Source: Spirosoma oryzae (lineage in GTDB: Bacteria; Bacteroidota; Bacteroidia; Cytophagales; Spirosomataceae). Taken from it: a DNA stretch of 64,000 bases. The stretch lies in the NCBI RefSeq assembly GCF_003002825.1, contig NZ_PVTE01000003.1, positions 1 through 64,000 on the forward strand, in the 5' to 3' direction. Below are positions 44,644 to 52,651 of the stretch, in pieces (positions within the stretch are counted from its first letter, which is position 1; the number at the start of each line of letters is the position of its first letter). The notes under the pieces were generated by a model. It worked only from the letters and a program-made list of their open reading frames with translations, was not told where the DNA came from and did not search any database. The translations under genes were made by a program, and so were the position numbers.

Positions 44644-45324
44644 ATGAAGATACTGCTCATTGAAGATGAACCCGAGTTGCGAACCAACGTACAGCGCTAC
44701 CTGGAAGGTGAACATTTCGTTGTATCGACAGTCAGCAACTTGCGGCAAGCCTCCCAGAAGGTAAATGATTACGCGTACGACTGTATCGTGGTCGACATCA
44801 TGCTCCCGGACGGAAACGGATTAGCCCTTATTGAGCAGTTGAAGGAGACCCATTCAACGGCCGGTATCGTTATCATATCGGCAAAAAACTCGCTGGACGA
44901 CCGCATAAAAGGCCTTGATCTGGGAGCGGATGATTATCTGATCAAACCGTTTTACCTGCCCGAACTAAACGCGCGGATTCGGTCCCTGATGCGTCGCCGG
45001 CAGAATGCGGGGGAACAGCAGCTTTCGTTTGGCGTACTCACCTTGTGGCCGAAGCGCGAAGAAGTCAGCGTTGCGGATCAGCTGGTCCAGTTAACGCCTA
45101 AGGAATTTGCGCTGCTGCTATTCATGGTCACCAACAAGGATCGCCTGTTGGCCAAAGAGGTTATTGCCGAGCATGTCTGGGGCGAATACATGACCGATGC
45201 GGACTCACTTGAATTTCTGTATACCCATATCCGAAACCTGCGTAAAAAACTGAGTAGTAGTGGCTGCCCCGACTACATCAGGTCGCGCTATGGAATTGGC
45301 TATATATTGACCGTTGCTCCGTGA
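44644..45324 (+). CDS. OmpR-family response regulator
   Basis: The 226-residue protein has a receiver domain with the acidic pair at Glu7-Asp8 (IEDEPE), phospho-acceptor Asp51 in VVDIMLPDG, and Lys in DDYLIKPF. A C-terminal OmpR winged helix (VQLTPKEFALLLFMVTNKDR, ending IRSRYGIGYILT) binds DNA. Its stop overlaps the start of the kinase gene by 4 bp (GTGA), so the two are translationally coupled. Targets are not visible. Confidence 0.95.
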   Translation: MKILLIEDEPELRTNVQRYLEGEHFVVSTVSNLRQASQKVNDYAYDCIVVDIMLPDGNGLALIEQLKETHSTAGIVIISAKNSLDDRIKGLDLGADDYLIKPFYLPELNARIRSLMRRRQNAGEQQLSFGVLTLWPKREEVSVADQLVQLTPKEFALLLFMVTNKDRLLAKEVIAEHVWGEYMTDADSLEFLYTHIRNLRKKLSSSGCPDYIRSRYGIGYILTVAP

Positions 45325-46589
45325 AGCTGATTCATAAAACAACTCGATACCTGGCCATGGTAACCATACCCGTTGCCTTGGCGGGAGCGGTACTATTATA
45401 TTTCCTGATTCATCAGGTAATCAACAGCGAAATCGATGAACTACTCAGCAGTGAACTGAAGCAGGTTCAGGAAAACCTCGATCGCCACCCACCCGATACG
45501 AGAGGTCTGCTCAATTGGGACCATAATCTGCAAATTACGCCCGCTAAAACGGCCAGCCTGCAACAACCCGTGTTCACGGACACGACCTTATTCGATGCAC
45601 TCGAAAATAAGGTCGTATCCGTACGTATGCTGCGGGCAGTCCATGCGGTCGGCAAACACTACTATGCCATCCGGCTACACCAACCTTACCTGGAATTTCA
45701 GGAAATTGCCCAGTACCTCTCCATCGGTATTGCGCTCTGCTTTATGGCCTTGTTCGCCATTCTCTTGTTCATTGGTACCCTGATTTTCAGGCGGGTCTTA
45801 CGCCCTTTTTACGCCATCATTGCGCAGCTGAGACACTACCGGATCGACCAGCAGACTGCCCTTACGCTTCCGGCGAGTGACGTAGACGAGTTCAGCTTAC
45901 TGAGTCAGTCCATTACCGAAATGACCCAGCAGGCCGCTCACCGGTACAGTCAACAGCAGCAGTTTACCGATACGACCTCCCATGAACTTCAGACCCCTCT
46001 GAGCGTATTATCCACCGACCTGGACCTGTTGCAGCAATCCGCCGGGCTTAGCGAAGCGGATAGTCAGCGCATTCATCGGGCCCAGAAAACAATCCGGCGA
46101 CTTTCATCGATGAACCAGTCGCTGTTGCTGCTGACCAAAATTGACAACCAGCAGTTTGTACAGGTCGAACCCGTCGACATAGGCCGTTTGATCGACGAGT
46201 TGACTGATACCCTTGGCGATTACGCAGCCAGTAAGCACATGCGCTTTGTGCGATCGGATGAGCATACCCACGTCATCACGATCAACCGTCAGTTAGCGTT
46301 TATTCTGGTGTCGAATCTAATCCAAAATGCGATCCGGCATGGACGGTCTGGCAGCTCGATTACCATTACCAGTGGTGCGAAAACTTACGCCATCAGCAAC
46401 CAGGCCGAACCACTTCCCTTTGCCCACGAGGATCTGTTTCATCGATTTGTACGCAACCCCGCGCTCGCTCAGTCGACAGGGCTGGGCCTGGCCATTGTCA
46501 AAGAAATCGCCGATCAGTCCGGCCTGGGCATCGATTATGCGTATAGCGCGCTGGCTGGTGAACACACCTTTACCGTCACGTTTCCCTAG
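45321..46589 (+). CDS. sensor histidine kinase
   Basis: The 422-residue kinase starts with a GTG. Two transmembrane helices (VTIPVALAGAVLLYFLIH at ~13-30, IGIALCFMALFAILLFIGTL at ~135-155) bracket a ~100-residue periplasmic sensor with no recognised fold. A HAMP-like linker is followed by HisKA with DTTSHELQTPLSVL (phospho-His) and HATPase with N box NLIQNAIRHG and G2 box STGLGLAIVK. It is the cognate partner of the OmpR regulator. The signal is unknown. Confidence 0.95.
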   Translation: MKLIHKTTRYLAMVTIPVALAGAVLLYFLIHQVINSEIDELLSSELKQVQENLDRHPPDTRGLLNWDHNLQITPAKTASLQQPVFTDTTLFDALENKVVSVRMLRAVHAVGKHYYAIRLHQPYLEFQEIAQYLSIGIALCFMALFAILLFIGTLIFRRVLRPFYAIIAQLRHYRIDQQTALTLPASDVDEFSLLSQSITEMTQQAAHRYSQQQQFTDTTSHELQTPLSVLSTDLDLLQQSAGLSEADSQRIHRAQKTIRRLSSMNQSLLLLTKIDNQQFVQVEPVDIGRLIDELTDTLGDYAASKHMRFVRSDEHTHVITINRQLAFILVSNLIQNAIRHGRSGSSITITSGAKTYAISNQAEPLPFAHEDLFHRFVRNPALAQSTGLGLAIVKEIADQSGLGIDYAYSALAGEHTFTVTFP

Positions 46590-46781
46590 GTAAAAGCTCA
46601 TTCTGGCGCGTTTGCCTGGCTACCAGCGCGGTCGTTCACTAAAAAACAACTACCTGCCGACACAGACAACTAATTGGTTCACAGAATCAAACCTTCAGAC
46701 ATGAACCAAGTGGTAACTAAACTTCAGATTTGCTTAAGATTCATTGGATAGCTTTGATCACGTCCTTTCCCACTGAGGACA

Positions 46782-46939
46782 CTACACAAACAGATCGACC
46801 GGGGCCTGGATCACGTTCATGATAACAAACGGACGTGTATCCAGTCCGCTGATCTGATCCAGCCGGGCGAAGACCAGGTTTCTGCCGATCAGAATCCGTT
46901 GGTACCGTATCGGCTCATGGGAACCAGGTAACTTTTCAT
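46782..46939 (-). pseudogene. frame-broken small coding remnant
   Basis: An ATG at 46939 after an AT-rich leader opens a 16-codon frame ending TGA. A neighbouring frame continues as a coherent protein-like string (RYQRILIGRNLVFARLDQIS, then GLDTRPFVIMNVIQ) to a TAG at 46782-46784. A single frameshift near 46905 would join them. The string has the composition of a real gene. Family unknown. The rest of 46590-46972 shows nothing. Confidence 0.25.
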
Positions 46940-46972
46940 TTTTTTAAATCGTAACATTACAATAAACCAATC

Positions 46973-47212
46973 ATGACACCGATCCGACAGTCTGCCGTTC
47001 AACGGGCACTGGCTGCGCTGGCCGAGAAAAATCAACAGCTGCTCAGCGAGCAACGGCTGGAGATAGATGTCTACGTCGACTCCAAGCTGACGCCCGAAAG
47101 TTTCCAGGAAACGCCGGTTACCGGCGGGCTGATACTTCACTTCATTCGCTATCGTACCTGCGATCAGTGGCAAATCGATCGCAGCAAATTCAGGGTACTG
47201 GCTCACCTGTAA
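46973..47212 (+). CDS. small hypothetical protein
   Basis: The 79-residue frame starts at an ATG after an AT-rich upstream region. It has a helix (SAVQRALAALAEKNQQLLSE) followed by a strand-rich C-terminal half (LEIDVYVDSKLTPESFQETP, then GLILHFIRYRTCDQWQI). No signal peptide is present, so it is probably cytosolic. I do not recognise a family. The coding-like composition at moderate GC supports it. Confidence 0.5.
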   Translation: MTPIRQSAVQRALAALAEKNQQLLSEQRLEIDVYVDSKLTPESFQETPVTGGLILHFIRYRTCDQWQIDRSKFRVLAHL

Positions 47213-47349
47213 GGCAGTCGAATTTTCCCCGTCGGTTCACGGCCTGCCTTCTTTTCATGCCAAAGCCGCTGCCCGTTGTCAATCTGGTCATTCGTTTTTT
47301 TCCTCTTCGCTAACCCGCTGTCTACCAATGAACGTTAACGCTGCTTGCT

Positions 47350-47559
47350 ATGAGACTTCCAGGATTAATGACAGCCATTTTTGGGGCTGTGATCATCTGT
47401 TTTGCGGGGTACTGCTACGCCCTGTATGATTGGTTTACCGATACACGCACAGGTCTCTACGGTCGTGAGCCCTTCGAGGCCTTCTACGAAACGACGGCCC
47501 TTGTTGCGTACCACGCTTACTGCATTCGCTTTTTTAGCCGAAAGCAGGTACCCAAGTAA
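47350..47559 (+). CDS. small single-pass membrane protein
   Basis: The 69-residue frame begins MRLPGLMTAIFGAVIICFAGYCYALYDW, one long hydrophobic helix of a signal-anchor type. A short hydrophilic stretch, a second weaker hydrophobic stretch (TALVAYHAYCIRFF) and a basic tail (SRKQVPK) follow. No known family. It follows the 79-residue gene by 137 bp on the same strand. Confidence 0.5.
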   Translation: MRLPGLMTAIFGAVIICFAGYCYALYDWFTDTRTGLYGREPFEAFYETTALVAYHAYCIRFFSRKQVPK

Positions 47560-47598
47560 ATCAAGCGTCGTCCAGCTGCGTATACACGGGAGAGTGCG

Positions 47599-47859
47599 TT
47601 GAGCACGCAGCCAGAAGCCGACATCCCGAGCAGCTTATTAGTGATTGGGTGGAATGGCAACTACCTGTATCTGAATTTGTCTACCAATACTATCTTTACC
47701 GCTACCGGGTTCATCGAGCCGGCAGTCGAATCTCCGTCTAAATCCCTGCTCGCCAAGTGCTTCGGTTACGCCAGTCAGGAACGGAGAACACCAAGTGCCC
47801 TAGCTACCTGCCACTGCGGGCAACTCCTGTCGATTACGGTATCCGTCATCCAAGTGTGA
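47599..47859 (+). CDS. doubtful small ORF
   Basis: An 86-codon frame starting at a TTG. It lacks a signal peptide, a hydrophobic core pattern or any family resemblance, and the composition is Ser/Thr-rich with poor codon bias. It fills the gap to 47960. I list it only as a possible ORF. Confidence 0.2.
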   Translation: MSTQPEADIPSSLLVIGWNGNYLYLNLSTNTIFTATGFIEPAVESPSKSLLAKCFGYASQERRTPSALATCHCGQLLSITVSVIQV

Positions 47860-47959
47860 TACAACGGGCCATCAGTATCCGTGGCTGCTATCTGTGTAAA
47901 CTAGCATAGTTCCGATAAACGACCAACTGCCAGGCTGACAACTACGCGCGGGAGACACA

Positions 47960-49039
47960 CTATTGGGCGCTTAACCAATCAACCACCCAGTAGTGACCAG
48001 CACCGAAGAACAGCTTCAGCAACTCGTCGGTCAACTCGTCGCCGTGCGCGCTGTTCGTCAACACGACCAGACTTTCCTGTTTGCCCGGTAGACTCATAAA
48101 AAACCCCTTGAAGTTGGTGTTGTCGCCCCATTGCCACTGCGCCAGCCCCTGCTCTGTCGCCACCAGCCCTACCCCCATCGCCCAGTCGATGTGGTCGTCA
48201 GCCACCGTGGTGACTCGTCCGCATCGTTGAGCTGGATTGATGGCCCGCATCAGCAGCGAGGCCGTAGCCGGTTTAAGCCCTTGCCCCGTGGACAAGACCC
48301 GCAGAAACCGACTGTATTCCAAGGCGTTGGTATACAGACTAAACCCCGCGTTGGGCTGCTTGAACTGCTCGATGGGCGCTGGCTGACCGTCGGAAGTGTG
48401 CCCGGCGCTGGCATCGGCACCAAAAGCGGGTTGCCAGACAAAGCTGCTATGGGGTAGTCCCAGGGGCTTACATACCTGCTGCCGGGCTAATTCTTCCCAC
48501 GACTGCCCCGTAATTTGCTCCAGCGTATGTTGCAGCCAGACATAGCCTTCCCCCGAATAATTCCAGCAGCTGTCGGGGGCATATCTGAAACGTAATGGTG
48601 ACGATGCCCAGGTTGCTCCCCACGGGTTTTCAGCCCAGTTGGGCAACCCTGTGGAATGGGTCAATACAAGACGGGCCGTAATGTGTCTGGCGGCTGACTG
48701 ACTCCCTACCCGTGGGTAAGGGGCATAGTCGAGCAGGGGGCGATCCAGATCGAAGCGGCCCTGATCGCACAGGCGCAGGGCGACGTAGGCCAGCATGGTC
48801 TTTCCCAGCGACGCAGCCTCGAAGGTGGTCGTGGCGGTTACGGGTCGTTTGGTGCCAGCCGCTCGCAGGCCCAGAGCATACGACTGGCTGGTCGTTCCTT
48901 TTGTGTAGACAAGCTGCATACCCGGAACATGGTGCCTGCGCATCAGGGCCTGTAGCTGACTGGCGTTCGGCTGAGCCCAGGTGAGTGTGGGTATCATCGC
49001 CAGCAATACGGTAATGCGTAAACGAAAGATTGTCATCAA
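47960..49039 (-). CDS. secreted serine hydrolase, beta-lactamase (class C) superfamily
   Basis: The 359-residue protein has signal MMTIFRLRITVLLAMIPTLTWAQ. The catalytic Ser-x-x-Lys motif is Ser77-Leu-Gly-Lys80 in FEAASLGKTM. The second motif is Tyr161-Ser-Gly in CWNYSGEGYVW, where class C enzymes usually have Tyr-x-Asn, so Asn is replaced by Gly. A late LVVLTNSAHG segment is in the place of the third motif. Such proteins are usually esterases or D-amino acid/peptidoglycan-active hydrolases, not antibiotic resistance enzymes. It is single and not in an operon. Confidence 0.85.
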   Translation of the reverse strand: MMTIFRLRITVLLAMIPTLTWAQPNASQLQALMRRHHVPGMQLVYTKGTTSQSYALGLRAAGTKRPVTATTTFEAASLGKTMLAYVALRLCDQGRFDLDRPLLDYAPYPRVGSQSAARHITARLVLTHSTGLPNWAENPWGATWASSPLRFRYAPDSCWNYSGEGYVWLQHTLEQITGQSWEELARQQVCKPLGLPHSSFVWQPAFGADASAGHTSDGQPAPIEQFKQPNAGFSLYTNALEYSRFLRVLSTGQGLKPATASLLMRAINPAQRCGRVTTVADDHIDWAMGVGLVATEQGLAQWQWGDNTNFKGFFMSLPGKQESLVVLTNSAHGDELTDELLKLFFGAGHYWVVDWLSAQ

Positions 49040-49176
49040 GGCACAAGTTAGTTGGTCAAATCTAATCAGCCACCAGCCGATCAGCCAAAGGCAAGCGGTC
49101 AGAGCGGTACGGTAGTCCGGGCCGATCTACTGCGCCATCGCAGCCGGTCGCACGGTGCAGCGGATCTATCTAGTTG

Positions 49177-51252
49177 CTACCGGCCCGTTTGAGCAGTCGA
49201 CAGGTTGCCTTTCAGATACTGGTCGAACCAGCTGAGGTAGCGTACGAGCCGATCCTGCTGGTAACTGGGTGTGGTAATCCCGTGAAACTGATTCGGATAG
49301 ATGATCAGCTGCGTCGGGACACCCAGCGTTTGTAGGGCCTGATACATCTGTTCACTACCCGCCACCGGCACGTTGAAATCCTTCTCGCTCGCCATAAACA
49401 GCGTCGGCGTTTTGATGCGGTCGGCTTTCAGGAACGGGTACGACACCTTGAGCCATTTGTCGAGGTTTTTCCAGGGCAGTCCCAGTTCGTTTTCGTACTG
49501 ATTGACGTACTGATCGCTGCCGTACATGGTTAGTTGCAGCGAACTGCCGGCCCCACTGGCAGCGGCTTTGAAGCGCGTATCCGACGCGATGACGTAGTTG
49601 GTCAGGATGCCGCCGTAACTCCAGCCGCCGATACCAAGCCGGGCGGGGTCAGCGGTGCCTTTTTGAATAAGCGCATCGGCCGCACCCAGAATATCCAGCA
49701 CTTCCTTGTTGCCCCAGTCGCCGTAGATTGCTTTGGTGTAGTCGATACCGCGCCCGTTGCTGCCCCGGTAGTTGACGGCCACCACGGCGTAGCCGCCACC
49801 CGCCAGCACCTGTCGCGTCAGGTCGAAGCCGTAGGTGTCCTGACTCACCGGCCCGCCGTGGATATAGAACACCGTGGGTAGTTTACCGGTTGGGCCACTC
49901 GGGGGCATAAACAGCAGGTTCGACACCTGTGCGCCGTCTTTGCTACGCGAGGTATAGCCCGTTACGGTGGCCAGCGACAGCGGAGCAACGAACTCGTTCT
50001 GCACGTTCGTCAGTCGGCGCGTGGCACCGTTCTCAACGGCGTAGATTTCGGTAGGCAGTTGCGGGTCGCTCATCAGTGTTGCCCAGCCGCCCTTCGGATT
50101 GGGTTCGAGATCGGCGAAGGCCCGGTCGCCGACGGTCAGGTAGGTCAGCTTACCATCGGCCACACTGTATTCGGCGACCTGCGTCCGGCGGTCATCGTCA
50201 ACCAGTATGCCGATGCGTTGCCCGTCGGGCGACCAGCGGGCGTTGCGGATGGGCCGGTCCAGCGCCTGCGACAGCAGCCGGGGTTGCGGCATCGTCGTGG
50301 CAGTGCCGTCGACGGCGATCAGCGCCAGGATCGGCTGGTCGTACATGATGAAATTAGTCGACGCCGTCGAGCGCAGGTACGCCAGTTGTTTACCGTCGGG
50401 GCTCCAGACCGCGCCCCCATCGCGCCCCGGCCAGTTGGTGAGTTGCCGGGGCTGTGCGCCCGACCGGGCCGCCATTACGTAGACGTCGGTGTTCTCGTTT
50501 TTGTCGGGATCGGCGCTGCGGTTGCTGGTAAAGGCCAGTTGCGTTTCGTCGGGCGACCAGGCCGGGGCGGTTTCGTCGTATACGCCTTTCGTCAGGGTAT
50601 CCAGCGTTTTCGTCGCCACGTCGAACACGTACAGGTGCATGGGCCGCCGGTCGAGGTAGCCTTTCATGTCGGCCTTGAACTGATGCCGGTCCAGCACATA
50701 AGGCGTGCGTATTTTGGTCTTTGCCGAATCGGCATAGTCTTTATCCCGAATGACCATGGCGATTTTCCGGCCCGACGGCGACCATTCGTATTCTTCCAGT
50801 TCCCCCTTCAGGTCGGTCAGCTTTTTGGCTTCGCCCCCGCGCCGGTCCATCAGCCAGAGTTGTGTACCCGTAGCGGTACCGGGTGCGCCACTTCGACCCG
50901 ACAGAAACGACAGGTACCGCCCATCCGGGCTCCAGCGGGGCGTCGACTCGCCGTCGGGGCTGCTGGTGAGTTGCACCGATTCCGCGCCGTCCCAGCTGAC
51001 CATCCAGACGTCCGGGTTCCGTTTGTCTTTGCTCACATCGACCCCCGACTGCACAAACGCGACCCATTTCCCATCGGGCGATACCTGCGGGTCGGCGATG
51101 GACTGAAGCCGCATGACGTCGGACGGGCGAATCGGTCGCTTCGTAGTGGTAGTTTTGGCCGGTGCTGTCGTGGCCGATGTCGGTGGCGTCGACTGGGCCA
51201 GGGCGGTTGTGGTGAGCAGCAGGGCGCTGATGAAGGTAGTCGGTATCGTCAT
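49177..51252 (-). CDS. S9 family prolyl oligopeptidase-like peptidase
   Basis: A secreted ~691-residue protein. ATG 51252 gives signal MTIPTTFISALLLTTTALAQ; an upstream in-frame ATG adds 67 residues of unlikely sequence and is rejected. Residues ~40-400 form a beta-propeller with WD-like blades (DGESTPRWSPDGRYLSFLSG, then APAWSPDETQLAFTSNRSAD). The C-terminal ~250 residues are the alpha/beta hydrolase: nucleophile Ser in GGWSYGGILTN, Asp in ASEKDFNVPV and His in PNQFHGI. It cleaves short peptides (dipeptidyl or acylaminoacyl type) in the periplasm. Length agrees with S9C members. Confidence 0.93.
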   Translation of the reverse strand: MTIPTTFISALLLTTTALAQSTPPTSATTAPAKTTTTKRPIRPSDVMRLQSIADPQVSPDGKWVAFVQSGVDVSKDKRNPDVWMVSWDGAESVQLTSSPDGESTPRWSPDGRYLSFLSGRSGAPGTATGTQLWLMDRRGGEAKKLTDLKGELEEYEWSPSGRKIAMVIRDKDYADSAKTKIRTPYVLDRHQFKADMKGYLDRRPMHLYVFDVATKTLDTLTKGVYDETAPAWSPDETQLAFTSNRSADPDKNENTDVYVMAARSGAQPRQLTNWPGRDGGAVWSPDGKQLAYLRSTASTNFIMYDQPILALIAVDGTATTMPQPRLLSQALDRPIRNARWSPDGQRIGILVDDDRRTQVAEYSVADGKLTYLTVGDRAFADLEPNPKGGWATLMSDPQLPTEIYAVENGATRRLTNVQNEFVAPLSLATVTGYTSRSKDGAQVSNLLFMPPSGPTGKLPTVFYIHGGPVSQDTYGFDLTRQVLAGGGYAVVAVNYRGSNGRGIDYTKAIYGDWGNKEVLDILGAADALIQKGTADPARLGIGGWSYGGILTNYVIASDTRFKAAASGAGSSLQLTMYGSDQYVNQYENELGLPWKNLDKWLKVSYPFLKADRIKTPTLFMASEKDFNVPVAGSEQMYQALQTLGVPTQLIIYPNQFHGITTPSYQQDRLVRYLSWFDQYLKGNLSTAQTGR

Positions 51253-51406
51253 GGTTTCGGGCTTTAGGAGCCAGACACGACGTAAGGCACGATCGGCTCC
51301 GAAACCCTGAAAATACATCACATTACCCCATGCCGCAAATCCGACTGCGCCGGACAGGTTGCAACGACTAGCGAACCAGTCGTAGTGAGGCCGAAACGTG
51401 GGCCTG

Positions 51407-52525
51407 CTACCGGCTGAACTGAATGACCACCCGACGGTTTCTGGCCTTATCATCTTCCGCGTCGCCCGGCGAAATCAGCGCGTTACCACCCTGCCAGTCG
51501 ACCCGCAGGCGGGCGTCGGAAACGCCTTGTTTTTTCAAATACCCCGCGACCAGTTTGGCCCGGTATTCCGATAGCGTCAGGTTTAGTTTCTGCTCGCCCA
51601 CATTGTCGGTGTAGCCCGTTACGTGCGCACGCAACTGCGGCTGACTCATCATCAACCGGGCGACCGAATCAAGCGACAATTTGGTTTCCGGCGTCAGCTC
51701 ATACCGGCTCTGTTCGAAGTAAACGATCGCAGTACCGGGCGCAGCTGTTTCGGTCCGTTTCTCGTCTGCCGCATTTACAGGCGCAGGCTTGGCTGGTACA
51801 TCAGCAGGGTTTCTTTTATTCGGCGTTATAATTTTACTACCCTCCGCACTCACAGACGCAGATTTGGCTGGCGCATCGGCGCGTACTTCCAGAAACGTCA
51901 GCCCTTTCGTGAGGGTAAACGTTTTATCAGTCAGCACCCGGCCATCCGTCGTCGACACAAGCGCCCGGTACAGACCGGGTTTTGCGCCTTCAAGACGCAC
52001 AGACTGCATCAGTTCCCCTTTTCTAAAGCTAGTACGCATTCCAGCCAGCACACGATTCCCGTGGGGTGTAGTCATCATGGCTACAGCCATCCGTGGATCT
52101 GTTGGCTCGACCCTATAATCGACCGCTAAATCTTTGGGCAACTCGTTGCGGACGAGCAGTTGATCTGCCTGTCGTACAACCGCCGAATCCTGTTTCCCCA
52201 TGATGATACCCACCCCAAAATCGGTCATCGGAGTTGGCTTGTTCACGAAGGTGACGGGTAGGGTAACGGTCCGGTAGGTCGGGCTGACAAACGAGATTGA
52301 CGTAGCCGAAAGGGGAAGTAGCACACTGAATTTACCGTCCTTATCGCTTTGCCCCAGCCGGGTTCGGCTCGTCCCCGACAGAGCGTAGATGTCTACAGGC
52401 AGGTATACCGCCGTTGTTACGTCGTAGCAAATACCCCACAACTGAATGGCGTTCGTCGGCGCGGGTTGTGTTGGCTGGTCGAATTGACCTATCCAAAAAA
52501 GCGGGAGCAGGAACAGGTGTAGCAT
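51407..52525 (-). CDS. OmpA-like outer-membrane/peptidoglycan-binding protein
   Basis: ATG 52525 gives a hydrophobic start MLHLFLLPLFWIGQFDQ; the upstream 28 codons are not signal-like. Residues ~25-110 form a carboxypeptidase-regulatory-like beta domain (AVYLPVDIYALSGTSRTRLG). A Lys/Ala/Pro linker follows. Residues ~265-370 are an OmpA C-terminal domain (TAIVYFEQSRYELTPETKLS, then VTGYTDNVGEQKLNLTLSEY, ending ARNRRVVIQF), which binds peptidoglycan. There is no N-terminal barrel. It is a cell-envelope anchor, possibly gliding- or T9SS-associated. Confidence 0.88.
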   Translation of the reverse strand: MLHLFLLPLFWIGQFDQPTQPAPTNAIQLWGICYDVTTAVYLPVDIYALSGTSRTRLGQSDKDGKFSVLLPLSATSISFVSPTYRTVTLPVTFVNKPTPMTDFGVGIIMGKQDSAVVRQADQLLVRNELPKDLAVDYRVEPTDPRMAVAMMTTPHGNRVLAGMRTSFRKGELMQSVRLEGAKPGLYRALVSTTDGRVLTDKTFTLTKGLTFLEVRADAPAKSASVSAEGSKIITPNKRNPADVPAKPAPVNAADEKRTETAAPGTAIVYFEQSRYELTPETKLSLDSVARLMMSQPQLRAHVTGYTDNVGEQKLNLTLSEYRAKLVAGYLKKQGVSDARLRVDWQGGNALISPGDAEDDKARNRRVVIQFSR

Positions 52526-52651
52526 ACGTGGCTGGTCGTTGATACATTGGCCTAGCGAATGCCCGCACCAGATGTTCCGATCCGGCTGGTTATCAACGCT
52601 AACCGCCAATTACAAACCGGCGGTTAAGTAAACGAATCCAGGCAACTGTTC

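Noticed and set aside
50059..51267. Long plus-strand frame over the S9 peptidase
   Set aside because: Shadow; the sense strand carries the catalytic triad.
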